NCBI GenBank assembly: GCA_016938035.1
Contig: JAFGVK010000064.1
Location: 1 to 40,210, forward strand
Direction of reading: 5' to 3'
Source of the DNA: Deltaproteobacteria bacterium
GTDB taxonomy: Bacteria; Myxococcota_A; UBA796; GCA-2862545
Length of the DNA stretch: 40,210 bases
Both the position numbers and the translations under genes were made by a program. Positions 1 to 7,329 of the stretch are shown here, one piece after another. The notes beneath the pieces are model-generated. The model saw nothing but the letters and a program-made list of their open reading frames with translations. It had not been told where the DNA came from and did no database searches. Each line of letters begins with the position of its first letter. Positions within the stretch are counted from its first letter, which is position 1.

Positions 1-86
1 GCACCGTCAGGCGCACCGTCAGGCGCACCGTCAGGCGCACCGTCAGGCGCACCGTCAGGCGCACCGTCAGGCGCACCGTCAGGCGC
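1..86. repeat. 12-bp tandem repeat coding for a PDGA peptide array
   Basis: About seven perfect copies of the 12-base unit gcaccgtcaggc run from the left edge to about base 86. Read on the minus strand in the frame of the kinase gene, each copy encodes Pro-Asp-Gly-Ala. The array continues beyond the window, so its copy number is unknown. Units of 12 bases keep the reading frame when copies are gained or lost. Confidence 0.95.
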
Positions 87-1373
87 AACTCCTGCGGGGA
101 GGCGCGCCGGTAGCGCGTTGGGGTCACCCGACAGGAACCCAGCGGCCTCGCGGGTGAGGGCTGACGGGTCGAGGGCTGTGCCGGCCCCGTCGGTGAGGGC
201 TGACGGGGCGGGCCCTGCGCCCTTCGGGCCGCCGGGGGCCCCCGCTGTGCCCTCTGCGTCAGGGGGCGGCTGGGGTCGGTCGGCGTCAGGCCCCGCCTGG
301 TGCCGGGGGTGCCGTGGCCCGCTGCGCGCAGCGATGCCCGTGGTGCCGTCCACCTGGGGCTCCGGCGCCGCGGCGCGGTGGACCCACCACTGCCCCGCCA
401 GGGCGGCGAGCAGCAGGCCGACCAGGGGCCACAGGGTGCGGCTGCGCCGTGGCGGCGGGAGGTCTGGCGCCTTGTGGATCGGCGCCTCGGGGACCTGCCC
501 CTCCTCCAGCTCGTCCAGGTTGAGGGTCTGCCCGTCGTCCTGCGGTCCGGTCACCGCTCCCTCGCTCCAGGTCTCGTGGGCGATGCGGCGCAGCTCTGGG
601 AGCGTCTCCAGCAGGCTCCCCCTCCGGGAGGGGGAGGGGTCGCGCAGCCTCGCGATCAGGCGCCAGAGGGCCGCCTCGCGGGGGGTGTCCGCCTCCGCCT
701 CCGCGCGCTGCAGGGGCTCCATCACCCCTGCCTCTGGAGGGTTGCGGCCGGCGAGCAGGAACCACATCACGCCGCCCAGGGCGTGCAGATCTGCGGCGAA
801 ATCGAGGGTGCGCGACCCGTACTGCTCCGGCGCCATATAGCCGGGGGTGCCCACCGGCCTGGTGTGGCCGCCGGTGTCGCCGAGGGGCGGCCGGGAGATG
901 CCGAAATCCGCCACCATCAGGTGAGGGGTGGGGTCGTCGGGGCGCGACACGAGGATGTTCTTGGGCTTGAGGTCCCTGTGCAGCACCCCCGCGCTGTGCA
1001 GGGCCTCCAGCGCCTCGACAAGCTGCTGGCTCAGGGCCGCAACCTGGCGGGGCGGTACGCCCTGTGGGGAGCGCTCGCGCACCCAGCGATCGAGGTCGCC
1101 GCCGGTGATGAAGTCCATCAGCAGGCAGGTGTCATCGTCGGGGAGGTCGACAATACCGCGATAGCGGACGACGTGGGGGTGGATCACTCCCTGCAGGACG
1201 TGGGCCTCGCGCAGCAGATCCGAGCGCGCCTGGGTGGAGTCGCTCACCAGCAGCTTGAGGGCCAGGGCGCCGCCCTTGGGGTCCTCGGCCAGCCAGGTCT
1301 CCCCGCCCATGCCGGTGCCCAGGGCGCGGACCAGGGTGTATCGGCCGTGGATCTGAGCGCCTGGCTCGCGCAT
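1..1373 (-). CDS. Membrane-anchored Ser/Thr protein kinase (3' end outside window)
   Basis: Hanks-type protein kinase, read from ATG 1373 leftwards past the window edge with no stop (457 codons visible). The kinase domain spans about residues 10-275: glycine-rich loop GTGMGG near 17, catalytic Lys40 (LALKLL), HRDLKP with Asp134, DFG at 156-158 and a GTPGYMAPE activation-segment end. A membrane segment follows at about 306-326, then a low-complexity Pro/Ala/Gly-rich tail ending in PDGA repeats. By family topology the kinase is cytoplasmic and the tail is outside the cytoplasm. AGGAG lies about 9 bases upstream of the ATG. The hypothetical membrane protein gene lies 96 bp upstream on the same strand. 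Substrates cannot be inferred. The family assignment is firm; the role of the tail is unknown. Confidence 0.93.
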   Translation of the reverse strand, partial: MREPGAQIHGRYTLVRALGTGMGGETWLAEDPKGGALALKLLVSDSTQARSDLLREAHVLQGVIHPHVVRYRGIVDLPDDDTCLLMDFITGGDLDRWVRERSPQGVPPRQVAALSQQLVEALEALHSAGVLHRDLKPKNILVSRPDDPTPHLMVADFGISRPPLGDTGGHTRPVGTPGYMAPEQYGSRTLDFAADLHALGGVMWFLLAGRNPPEAGVMEPLQRAEAEADTPREAALWRLIARLRDPSPSRRGSLLETLPELRRIAHETWSEGAVTGPQDDGQTLNLDELEEGQVPEAPIHKAPDLPPPRRSRTLWPLVGLLLAALAGQWWVHRAAAPEPQVDGTTGIAARSGPRHPRHQAGPDADRPQPPPDAEGTAGAPGGPKGAGPAPSALTDGAGTALDPSALTREAAGFLSGDPNALPARLPAGVAPDGAPDGAPDGAPDGAPDGAPDGAPDG

Positions 1374-1469
1374 CCTCTACTCTCCTGGGGGTCCGTCCCT
1401 CGGACCAGGTGCGATCTGTGGCCGGCGGATCAAGCGGCCCCGACACTACCTATAGCACCGCGACCGCGC

Positions 1470-2000
1470 TCACCAGTCCTCACCGGGGACCGGCGGGTCC
1501 TGGAGGGCGAGCCTGAGCTGCTCCAGCCGCGCTGCGGTGAGCCTGCCCCCCAGCTGGCGGCCGAGCACGCCGCTCGCAGCGGTGGCGAGCGAGAGGAGCG
1601 CCCAGGACACCGCCCACTGTGGCGGGAGGGTCCCGGCGGCCACCGCTGGCAGCACTGAGGCCCCCCACGCGAGCAGCACCACCGCCCAGGCCCACAGCAG
1701 CCCCCGGGTCAGCGCGGGGAGGCGCACCGGCCCCTCCAGCAGCGCGCCCCCCTGGTGGGGCCTGACGCGCACCGCGAGGGCGGGGAGGAACCGGGCGGCG
1801 TACAGGCTCGGCACCCTCGGGCCCAGCTCCATCGCCCCGTCCCTGGCCTCGCGCAGGTAGAACGGGGCGGTGCTCTCGCGCCAGTGGCGCATGTCGCGGG
1901 GGGTGGGGAGCCACAGGTTGCCCACGCGCACCGCGTGCTCGCGGAGGTGCGCGATCACCTGATCTGAGGAGGCTTCCAGCGGGAGGCTGAGGTTCGGCAC
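1470..2000 (-). CDS. Hypothetical two-helix membrane protein
   Basis: I do not recognise the family. The frame gives 176 residues from GTG 2000. An in-frame TTG at 2048 would add 16 residues, but neither start has a strong ribosome-binding site. The N-terminal half looks soluble (an alpha/beta region with a PTPRDMRHW stretch). The C-terminal half has two hydrophobic segments, one around LLWAWAVVLLAWG and one around WALLSLATAASG, followed by a short Arg/Leu-rich end. The gene lies upstream of the kinase on the same strand and diverges from the TerB-like gene across about 130 bp, which must hold the promoters of both. Third-position G/C is high and matches its neighbours, which supports real coding. 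Confidence 0.6.
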   Translation of the reverse strand: MPNLSLPLEASSDQVIAHLREHAVRVGNLWLPTPRDMRHWRESTAPFYLREARDGAMELGPRVPSLYAARFLPALAVRVRPHQGGALLEGPVRLPALTRGLLWAWAVVLLAWGASVLPAVAAGTLPPQWAVSWALLSLATAASGVLGRQLGGRLTAARLEQLRLALQDPPVPGEDW

Positions 2001-2127
2001 GGTCGCTCTCGGGAGGGGGGCTGCTCCCCTATCCGGGTGGGGCGTCAACCGGGAGCCGCTTGGCCCCGCGCCCTGTGGTAACCTCTGCCCTCGCCGCGCG
2101 TGCGGCGCCAGCAGAGGAGGTCGCGGG

Positions 2128-2964
2128 ATGCCTAGCGTGGACGACTATCTGGACAGGTTGGACGAGCCCAGGCCCCTGCTCCTCGACGACCCCTCCGAGG
2201 AGGCGCTGCTGGCCCTGCTGATCCTGGTCGCCTTTGCCGACGGGGTGCTGCAGGAGGACGAGCTGCAATTCCTCCTCGGGCTCCTGCCAGAGCAGCACCC
2301 CGAGGCGCTCCGCAGCTACGCCCGTGAGGTGGCCCGCAACAAGGCCCGGTGGCTCGCCAGGCTCTCTGCGGCGCTGCCGTCGGTGGAGGAGCGATGGAAG
2401 GGGCTCCGGTTCGCGGCGCGCATGGCGTGGAAGGACGGGGAGCTGTCGGTGGAGGAGGGGCTGCTCCTGGACGACGTCGCGCAGACCCTCGGGCTCCCCA
2501 CCGGGGCGGTGGACGAGGTGCTGCTGGAGATGGCGGGCCGGCCGGGAGAGGCCTCGCTCCCACGCGAGCAGCTCCGGCAGGTGCTCAGGGACCTCAGGTG
2601 GGACGTGATGAAGATCCAGGGCGGGGCGCTGAGCTCCGCGGACCTGCTGGCCGAGGCCCCCGCAGGGGGCGACCTGGTGACCCGGATAGGGCTGGACGGG
2701 GTGGAGGTGATGGGCCTGTTCACTGAGGGGCTGCTGGGGCGCTTCATCGAGGGGGTCGCCTTTCTGCCGTGGGAGAGCATCGTCACCTACACCAGGGTCC
2801 CGGTCTTCGGGGCCTCGGTGTCGCTCCACACCGAGGACGGGCGGAGTTGGACCCTGGTGGACAGCAGGCTCAGGGGGGTGGGGATGCTCCTCGACCACCT
2901 GTTTGGGGTAGACCGCCCTGTGGCAGAGGCCCCAGAGGTGCGTCAGCTCCCCTACGAGCCCTGA
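2128..2964 (+). CDS. TerB-like helical protein with two TerB-type units
   Basis: 278-residue soluble protein. It contains two helical segments of the tellurite-resistance TerB type, at about residues 25-60 (LLALLILVAFADGVLQEDE) and about 90-125 (AWKDGELSVEEGLLLDD). Each has the helix/acidic-turn/helix pattern (ADG or KDG followed by E-rich) typical of that family. The C-terminal 100 residues look like a beta-rich domain I cannot name. A strong GAGGAGG lies 8 bases before the ATG. The stop is one base before the GTG of the HAD phosphatase, so the two are probably translated together. TerB-like domains occur in stress and membrane-associated proteins; tellurite resistance itself is not implied. 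Confidence 0.72.
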   Translation: MPSVDDYLDRLDEPRPLLLDDPSEEALLALLILVAFADGVLQEDELQFLLGLLPEQHPEALRSYAREVARNKARWLARLSAALPSVEERWKGLRFAARMAWKDGELSVEEGLLLDDVAQTLGLPTGAVDEVLLEMAGRPGEASLPREQLRQVLRDLRWDVMKIQGGALSSADLLAEAPAGGDLVTRIGLDGVEVMGLFTEGLLGRFIEGVAFLPWESIVTYTRVPVFGASVSLHTEDGRSWTLVDSRLRGVGMLLDHLFGVDRPVAEAPEVRQLPYEP

Positions 2965-2965
2965 G

Positions 2966-3610
2966 GTGGCGCTCGCGCTCTTTGACCTGGACGGCACGCT
3001 GATCCGCGCCAATTCCGGCCACTCGTGGGTCTGGCGGGAGTACCTGAGCGGCAGGATCAGCGCCGCGCAGCTCCTAGAGGCGGTGTGGTGGTTCGGCCGC
3101 TACGCCCTGGGCAGCGCGGACCTGGAGGCAGCCTTCCTCAAGATCGGCCAGTCGGTCGCGGGGGAGCGGGAGGCCGCGGTGCGGGAGCGCACCAGGCTCT
3201 GGTTTGACGAGGTGGTGCGGGGGCAGCTCCGGGAGGGGGCGCGTCAGGCCATCGCGCGCCACCGTCAGGCCGGCGACACCCTGGTCATCGCGACCTCCAG
3301 CACCGTGTTCGTGGCGGAATTCGCCGCGGCGTCCTGGGGCTTCGACGCGGCGCTGGGCACCGGCTTCGAGGCGGTGGACGGGACGCTGACCGGCAGGCTG
3401 TCCGACCCCGCCTTTGGCAGGCACAAGCGCGACCAGGTGACCCGCTGGGCCGCCGCGGGGCAGCACCGCCTGGAGGACGCGAGCTTCTACTCGGACTCCG
3501 CCTCGGACCTCCCCCTGCTGGAGGCGGTTGGGCACCCGGTGGTGGTGGACCCCGACAGGGTGCTGCTAAGGGTGGCCAGGGAGCGGGGCTGGAAGATTGT
3601 AGAATGGTAG
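2966..3610 (+). CDS. HAD-superfamily phosphatase, subfamily IB (PSPase-like)
   Basis: 214-residue hydrolase with the full set of HAD motifs: DLDGT near the N-terminus (nucleophile Asp and general-acid Asp), the motif II Ser/Thr within IATSST, a Lys in GRHKRDQ, and motif IV in YSDSASDLPLL. The helical cap inserted between motifs I and II (about residues 15-80) fits the IB subfamily, which includes phosphoserine-phosphatase-like enzymes. The physiological substrate is not determinable from sequence. The start is GTG 2966, directly after the stop of the TerB-like gene, so translational coupling is likely. It converges with the PilZ gene; no clear terminator is visible in the 133 bp between them. 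Confidence 0.85.
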   Translation: MALALFDLDGTLIRANSGHSWVWREYLSGRISAAQLLEAVWWFGRYALGSADLEAAFLKIGQSVAGEREAAVRERTRLWFDEVVRGQLREGARQAIARHRQAGDTLVIATSSTVFVAEFAAASWGFDAALGTGFEAVDGTLTGRLSDPAFGRHKRDQVTRWAAAGQHRLEDASFYSDSASDLPLLEAVGHPVVVDPDRVLLRVARERGWKIVEW

Positions 3611-3743
3611 CTTGATCGATATCTGTCAGGCGTCAGGGCCCCGTTGCCTTGGGGGGCGTCAGGCGGTCCCGTCAGGGGGTCTCCGGCCGTCACCGCCAGC
3701 GAGGCGACGCCCACCTGGCACACCCTGTCGGGAGCGGGGTCCT

Positions 3744-4388
3744 CTACGGTACAGACAGCGCCCGCCGCACCAGCTCCTCCAGCGCCCCCTCCTCCACCGC
3801 GAGGAATTCCACCCCGACCCCTTGCGTGGTGTCGCACGGGGTCACCCTCGCGACGCGACCTACCAGGCGCCACACCCGCGGGTTGGCTGGGAACTGCAGC
3901 GCGAGGAGCAGCTGCCCGTCGTCCAGCGTGAGGGAGGCAGGGACCTCCATCCACAGGCCGGAGAGGCCCATCTCCGCGTCAGGGCGCGCGGTCGCCCACT
4001 GAGACACTGGCGGCAGCGCCACGCCCTCCTCCATCCAGCGCTGGAAGGACGTCTCTCCGGTGCAGGGGTGATAGCGCACCTCCGCCCCGATCCGGAACCT
4101 CGTGCTGGTGCGGGCGTCTGAGCTGACCTCGCCCCCGTAGGACAGGGTCAGCAGGCTCCCGGACCGCTCGATCAGCGTGCCCTTGATGCGCAAGCCCCTG
4201 GCTCGGCCTGCGTCAAGGATCAGGCGCTGTCCGGGCTCTGCCGAAGGAGAGAGCCGCCCGGCGAGCTGGACGATAAGCCCGCTGCCGGTCCGGAGCAGGA
4301 TGACCCCTCGCACCATCTGGAGCGCGTCTCTGCCGGGGACGATCACGTCCACCTCGATGTCCAGCGCTGTGTGGAGGGGAAGGAGCAC
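3744..4388 (-). CDS. PilZ-domain protein with YcgR-like N-terminal domain
   Basis: 214 residues from GTG 4388, chosen because GAGGA lies 6 bases upstream. The open frame continues far upstream only as antisense of the neighbouring repeat. The N-terminal half (about 1-95) resembles the split-barrel domain that precedes PilZ in flagellar-brake-type proteins. The C-terminal half has an RTSTR (RxxxR) motif, then the strand pattern of PilZ ending GVGVEFL. The usual D/NxSxxG motif is altered to GLSGLW, so cyclic-di-GMP binding is uncertain. It is divergent from the CAP lipoprotein with 75 bp between starts, which may share a regulatory region. PilZ proteins act as c-di-GMP effectors in motility or envelope processes; the partner here is unknown. 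Confidence 0.75.
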   Translation of the reverse strand: MLLPLHTALDIEVDVIVPGRDALQMVRGVILLRTGSGLIVQLAGRLSPSAEPGQRLILDAGRARGLRIKGTLIERSGSLLTLSYGGEVSSDARTSTRFRIGAEVRYHPCTGETSFQRWMEEGVALPPVSQWATARPDAEMGLSGLWMEVPASLTLDDGQLLLALQFPANPRVWRLVGRVARVTPCDTTQGVGVEFLAVEEGALEELVRRALSVP

Positions 4389-4463
4389 CGCAAATCCTCG
4401 CGCGACTATCGGATCATAGCGTGGCCCCTGAAGTCCGATGTAAGATGTGTGTCCGGAGAGCCC

Positions 4464-5516
4464 ATGCACCTGTTCTTTCTCCTCGCCGCGCTGGGATGCC
4501 AGCCCCTCACCGCGGACGATCCCCCGGTAGAGGGCGACACCGACGCGGACACCGACGCGGACACCGACGCGGACACCGACACGGACACCGACACGGACAC
4601 CGACACGGACACCGACACGGACACCGACACGGACACCGACGCGGACACCGACGCGGACACCGACACCGACACCGACGCGGACACCGAGCCCGACTGGCTC
4701 CCCCGCACCGCCGCGGAGGTCTGCGGCAGGTGGGACAGCGCCCGTCAGGATCTCGACGAGGGCACCTGGAGCGGGGCGGTCAACACCTGCTCGGTGGGGA
4801 CCCTCAGCGACAGGGGGCGCGAGAACGCCCTGCGGGTGACCAACCTCTACCGGTGGCTGGCGCAGCTCCCCGAGGTGGGGCACGACCCCGCGCGGGACGA
4901 GGGGGCCATGGCCTGCGCCCTGATGATGGACGCCGCCGACGCGCTCTCCCACGCACCGGGAACTGACTGGCCCTGCTACAGCGCGGACGGCGCCGAGGAG
5001 GCGGGCTGGAGCAACATCGCCAGCGGGCCGGGGGTGATGGCGGTGGACATGTACATGGTCGACCCGGGAAACCCCGACACCCTGGGGCACAGGCGCTGGA
5101 TCCTCTCCAACAGCGCCGGTCCCATCGGGCTGGGCTCCACCGCCGACTACTCCTGCATGTCGGTGCTCTACGGCTCCGGGCACGCCGGGCGCGCCTGGAC
5201 CGCGTGGCCCTCGCCTGGGGTGTTCCCGGTGGAGGCCTTTGACGTGTTCACCTGGACCCACCTGGACGCGACCGGCTGGAGCTTTCAGAGCGACACCCTC
5301 AACCTCAGCGGGGCGCAGGTCCAGGTCACCGATGGGGGAAACAACCGGCCGGTCACGGTCCACACCCTGTCGGGGGGATACGGCAGCAGCCAGGCGATCT
5401 CCTTCACCCCGCAGGGGTGGACCGTCAGCCCTGGTCACACCTACCAGGTCCGGGTCACCGGCGCCTTCGGCGAGGTCACCTACCCGGTCGAGGTGGTGGA
5501 CTGCGGCGCCCTGTAG
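4464..5516 (+). CDS. CAP/SCP-domain lipoprotein with Asp-Thr repeat linker
   Basis: 350 residues. The start is ATG 4464, because GGAGAG sits just upstream and the next residues form a short lipoprotein signal peptide ending in LAALGC (Cys12 is the lipidated residue). Residues about 25-74 are an almost pure Asp-Thr/Asp-Ala repeat, a flexible acidic tether. A CAP (cysteine-rich secretory, SCP/PR1) domain follows, with NLYRWL, a LSHAPG motif, GWSNIASG and LGHRRWILSN, which resemble the conserved His/Glu/Asn signatures of that fold. The C-terminal 100 residues are beta-rich with two Cys. An upstream in-frame ATG at 4371 would destroy the signal peptide and was rejected. The protein should sit on the outer or inner membrane facing outwards; its ligand is unknown. 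Confidence 0.85.
   Translation: MHLFFLLAALGCQPLTADDPPVEGDTDADTDADTDADTDTDTDTDTDTDTDTDTDTDTDADTDADTDTDTDADTEPDWLPRTAAEVCGRWDSARQDLDEGTWSGAVNTCSVGTLSDRGRENALRVTNLYRWLAQLPEVGHDPARDEGAMACALMMDAADALSHAPGTDWPCYSADGAEEAGWSNIASGPGVMAVDMYMVDPGNPDTLGHRRWILSNSAGPIGLGSTADYSCMSVLYGSGHAGRAWTAWPSPGVFPVEAFDVFTWTHLDATGWSFQSDTLNLSGAQVQVTDGGNNRPVTVHTLSGGYGSSQAISFTPQGWTVSPGHTYQVRVTGAFGEVTYPVEVVDCGAL
4536..4685 (+). repeat. 6/12-bp repeat encoding (DT/DA)n linker
   Basis: About 150 bases of gacaccgacgcg and gacaccgacacg units encode alternating Asp-Thr and Asp-Ala. The same kind of repeat begins at 40139 in the lipoprotein at the right edge. Such tracts are common in myxobacterial-type lipoproteins just after the lipidated Cys. 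Confidence 0.95.
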
Positions 5517-5624
5517 TGGGGCTCTCACCGGATCGGGTCCTCGTCGCGCCCGGGTGGAGCCTGCGCTAGGGCCCTTGGGCGCGGTCCGCCGGCGAGCGGT
5601 GCGACCCGCGCCAGGAGAACGACG

Positions 5625-6026
5625 ATGCAGCTCTACCCCTACCTGAGCTTCGACGGGCGGTGCGCCCAGGCGATGGCCTTCTATGCCGAGGTGTTCGGCG
5701 GCGAGCCCCGGATGATCCGCTTCGGCGACAGTCCGGCCCCCGTGCCTCCAGAGGCAGCAGACCGGATCCTGCACGCGGAGCTGCGTACGGCCGGGCTGGT
5801 GATCCAAGCCTCCGACACCGTGCCGGGGATGCCCCCGGTGCAGGGCGGCCAGATCTCGATGAGCCTCTCCCTCGCCGACGAGGCGGAGCAGGACGCGGTC
5901 TGGGCGGCCCTCTCCCAGGACGCCGAGGTGCTCCAGCCGCTCTCCAAGCAGTTCTGGGGACGCTTCGGGATGCTCCGCGACCGCTATGGCGTGACGTGGA
6001 TGCTCAACCTGGACCAGGCGCACTGA
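5625..6026 (+). CDS. VOC-family (PhnB-like) protein
   Basis: 133 residues. The N-terminus MQLYPYLSFDGRCAQAMAFY, the FGGEP turn, DRILHAEL and a C-terminal WGRFGMLRDRYGVTWML match the PhnB-like branch of the vicinal-oxygen-chelate (glyoxalase/bleomycin resistance) superfamily. These proteins form dimers around a small-ligand or metal site, but most PhnB-like members have no proven reaction. AGGAGA lies about 8 bases before the ATG. The gene stands alone, 108 bp after the CAP lipoprotein gene and convergent with the superoxide reductase gene. Confidence 0.85.
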   Translation: MQLYPYLSFDGRCAQAMAFYAEVFGGEPRMIRFGDSPAPVPPEAADRILHAELRTAGLVIQASDTVPGMPPVQGGQISMSLSLADEAEQDAVWAALSQDAEVLQPLSKQFWGRFGMLRDRYGVTWMLNLDQAH

Positions 6027-6146
6027 GCGCCTCCCTGGCGTAGCGGCCGGGTCGCGACGGCGTCGCCTGCGCCGCCCCTGGGACTTGCGCCGTGGCCGCG
6101 CCGCGCGCAGCGGGTGCTGGCTGGACCCCTGGCCCCCAAGACAACA

Positions 6147-6168
6147 CAGGCCCCCGCTCGGGAGCCTG
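6147..6168 (-). terminator. Hairpin downstream of superoxide reductase gene
   Basis: Read on the minus strand, a 9-bp stem (CAGGCTCCC with GGGGGCCTG, one T-G wobble) and a GAGC loop are followed by TGTTGTCTTG. The position, 23 bases past the stop of the superoxide reductase gene, and the T-rich tail suggest an intrinsic terminator, although the T-run is interrupted. Confidence 0.5.
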
Positions 6169-6190
6169 CGATCGGTCCGGCGCGGTCGAG

Positions 6191-6583
6191 CTACTCGACG
6201 ACGCTCACCGCCACGGCCTCGTTCTCCCAGATGCCGTGCTTGGTGCAGTAGGCGTGGGCGACGAGGGACATGGACTTGCCCTGGGCGAGCACGTTGAAGG
6301 TCACGGTGGCGTGGCCCTTGGCGCCCTGTCCGCCGAGCATCCCGGCCTTGAACTCGGTGGTGGCGAGGAGGGTCTCCTTGTTGAAGAGGGAGACGCTGGC
6401 GATGTAGTGGTCAAAGTCATCCGGGTGGGTGTACTCCTCGCCGACCTTGACGGTCACCTGGAAGATCTCGCCGGCCTTGACCTCGGCGGGGGCGGTGACG
6501 AAGGGGGAGTGACGGTCGATGTAGTCCTTCTTGGCCTCACGCTCGACGGTGCTGATGTCCACGTACCGGTTGATCTTGGGCAT
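6191..6583 (-). CDS. Superoxide reductase (neelaredoxin/desulfoferrodoxin type)
   Basis: 130 residues from ATG 6583. An in-frame GTG six bases upstream was rejected because AGGAG is correctly spaced from the ATG. The protein matches the one-iron superoxide reductase fold: RHSPFV near the N-terminus with the first His, EEYTHPDDFDHY with two further His, and CTKHGIWE with the Cys and last His of the Fe(His)4Cys centre. There is no N-terminal rubredoxin-like Cys4 site, so it is the neelaredoxin class. It reduces superoxide to peroxide in the cytoplasm without making oxygen, and is typical of anaerobes and microaerophiles but also found in some aerobic lineages. A palindrome lies about 110 bp upstream. 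Confidence 0.88.
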   Translation of the reverse strand: MPKINRYVDISTVEREAKKDYIDRHSPFVTAPAEVKAGEIFQVTVKVGEEYTHPDDFDHYIASVSLFNKETLLATTEFKAGMLGGQGAKGHATVTFNVLAQGKSMSLVAHAYCTKHGIWENEAVAVSVVE

Positions 6584-6589
6584 ATCCAC

Positions 6590-7329
6590 TCCTGTTGGGT
6601 GTAGGGGCCGCGCCCCTTGGATGACAGGGAGTAGTCTCCGGCCAGGGGGTGGGCAAGCCGCAGTGGCCCGTCCTTGTGGGCTCCGGCACCTTTCTCACAG
6701 TGAATGTGAGGTGGGTGACCGATCGGCCCAGCGGGCGGGACAGGAGATCCCACGGCCTCGGGGGGAGCGGCACCGGTCCATCAGCCGGCCAGGCTCACTG
6801 GGAGTGCTTCCTCCTTCTGAAGGAACAAAACGATGAAGCTGCATCGCTCAGCGGCTCCACCGCGCGCGCTACGCGGGGAACCGCCCCTCGCCCGCTGGCG
6901 ACCACGGATGAACCCGCCGCTTCGGGCCAGGCTCAGACGACCCTCCGACGCTCCAGGCGGGGCTACACCTGCGCCCTCCCGCCTGGCGAGGGGCGCTCGC
7001 CGCCCCCGTGCCTCCCAGCCTCTCGACCTGGGCTGGGATCAGGCGTCGCTCGGTCCGGCTCCCCGCCGGTCCGCGCGGTCCGACCAGGCGGCGGGGATCG
7101 CGGCGTCCCCCGCTCGCGCCGCCGCCGGGCCGAGGTCTCGGTCATTTTTCAGCGGAGGTCCCCGCCCTCTCTCCGAGGGGTGTCGCGGAAGCGGCACGAT
7201 CTCAGCGCTGCTTGGCGCGGTCCCCACCCACCCGCGGGGAGGGGGGCCGGTTGGCCTGCGCGCGACCGGGGTGGTGCTCGCTCCCTCCGCTCAGGCTATG
7301 TGTGAAAAAATCCAACTTGAGGGCCTCCC
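6590..7329. other. Intergenic stretch without a recognisable gene
   Basis: 740 bases between the divergent superoxide reductase and PP2C genes. Open frames on both strands are Arg/Pro/Ser-rich with no third-position bias and no ribosome-binding sites, so I read them as non-coding. No tRNA, tmRNA, RNase P or SRP RNA signature was found. The stretch holds the palindrome at 6694-6710 and must hold the PP2C promoter. It is unusually long for this window. Confidence 0.6.
6694..6710. promoter_or_regulatory. Interrupted palindrome, possible operator
   Basis: CTCACA-gtgaa-TGTGAG is a perfect 6-bp inverted repeat with a 5-base centre, about 110 bp upstream of the superoxide reductase start. The spacing suits a dimeric repressor. 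No regulator can be named. Confidence 0.35.

Noticed and set aside
1-86. Tandem array as a possible CRISPR or origin iteron set
   Set aside because: The 12-bp units have no spacers and encode a regular peptide in the kinase frame.
300-1658. 452-codon plus-strand frame over the kinase
   Set aside because: Antisense to a gene with all kinase motifs.
4389-6023. Upstream extension of the minus-strand PilZ frame to 759 residues
   Set aside because: It is antisense to the CAP lipoprotein and VOC genes; its Val-Arg-Gly repeat is only the complement of the Asp-Thr repeat.
6649-7305. 218-codon frame in the gap before the PP2C gene
   Set aside because: Arg/Ser/Pro/Gly-rich, no third-position bias, no ribosome-binding site and equal-quality frames on other strands.
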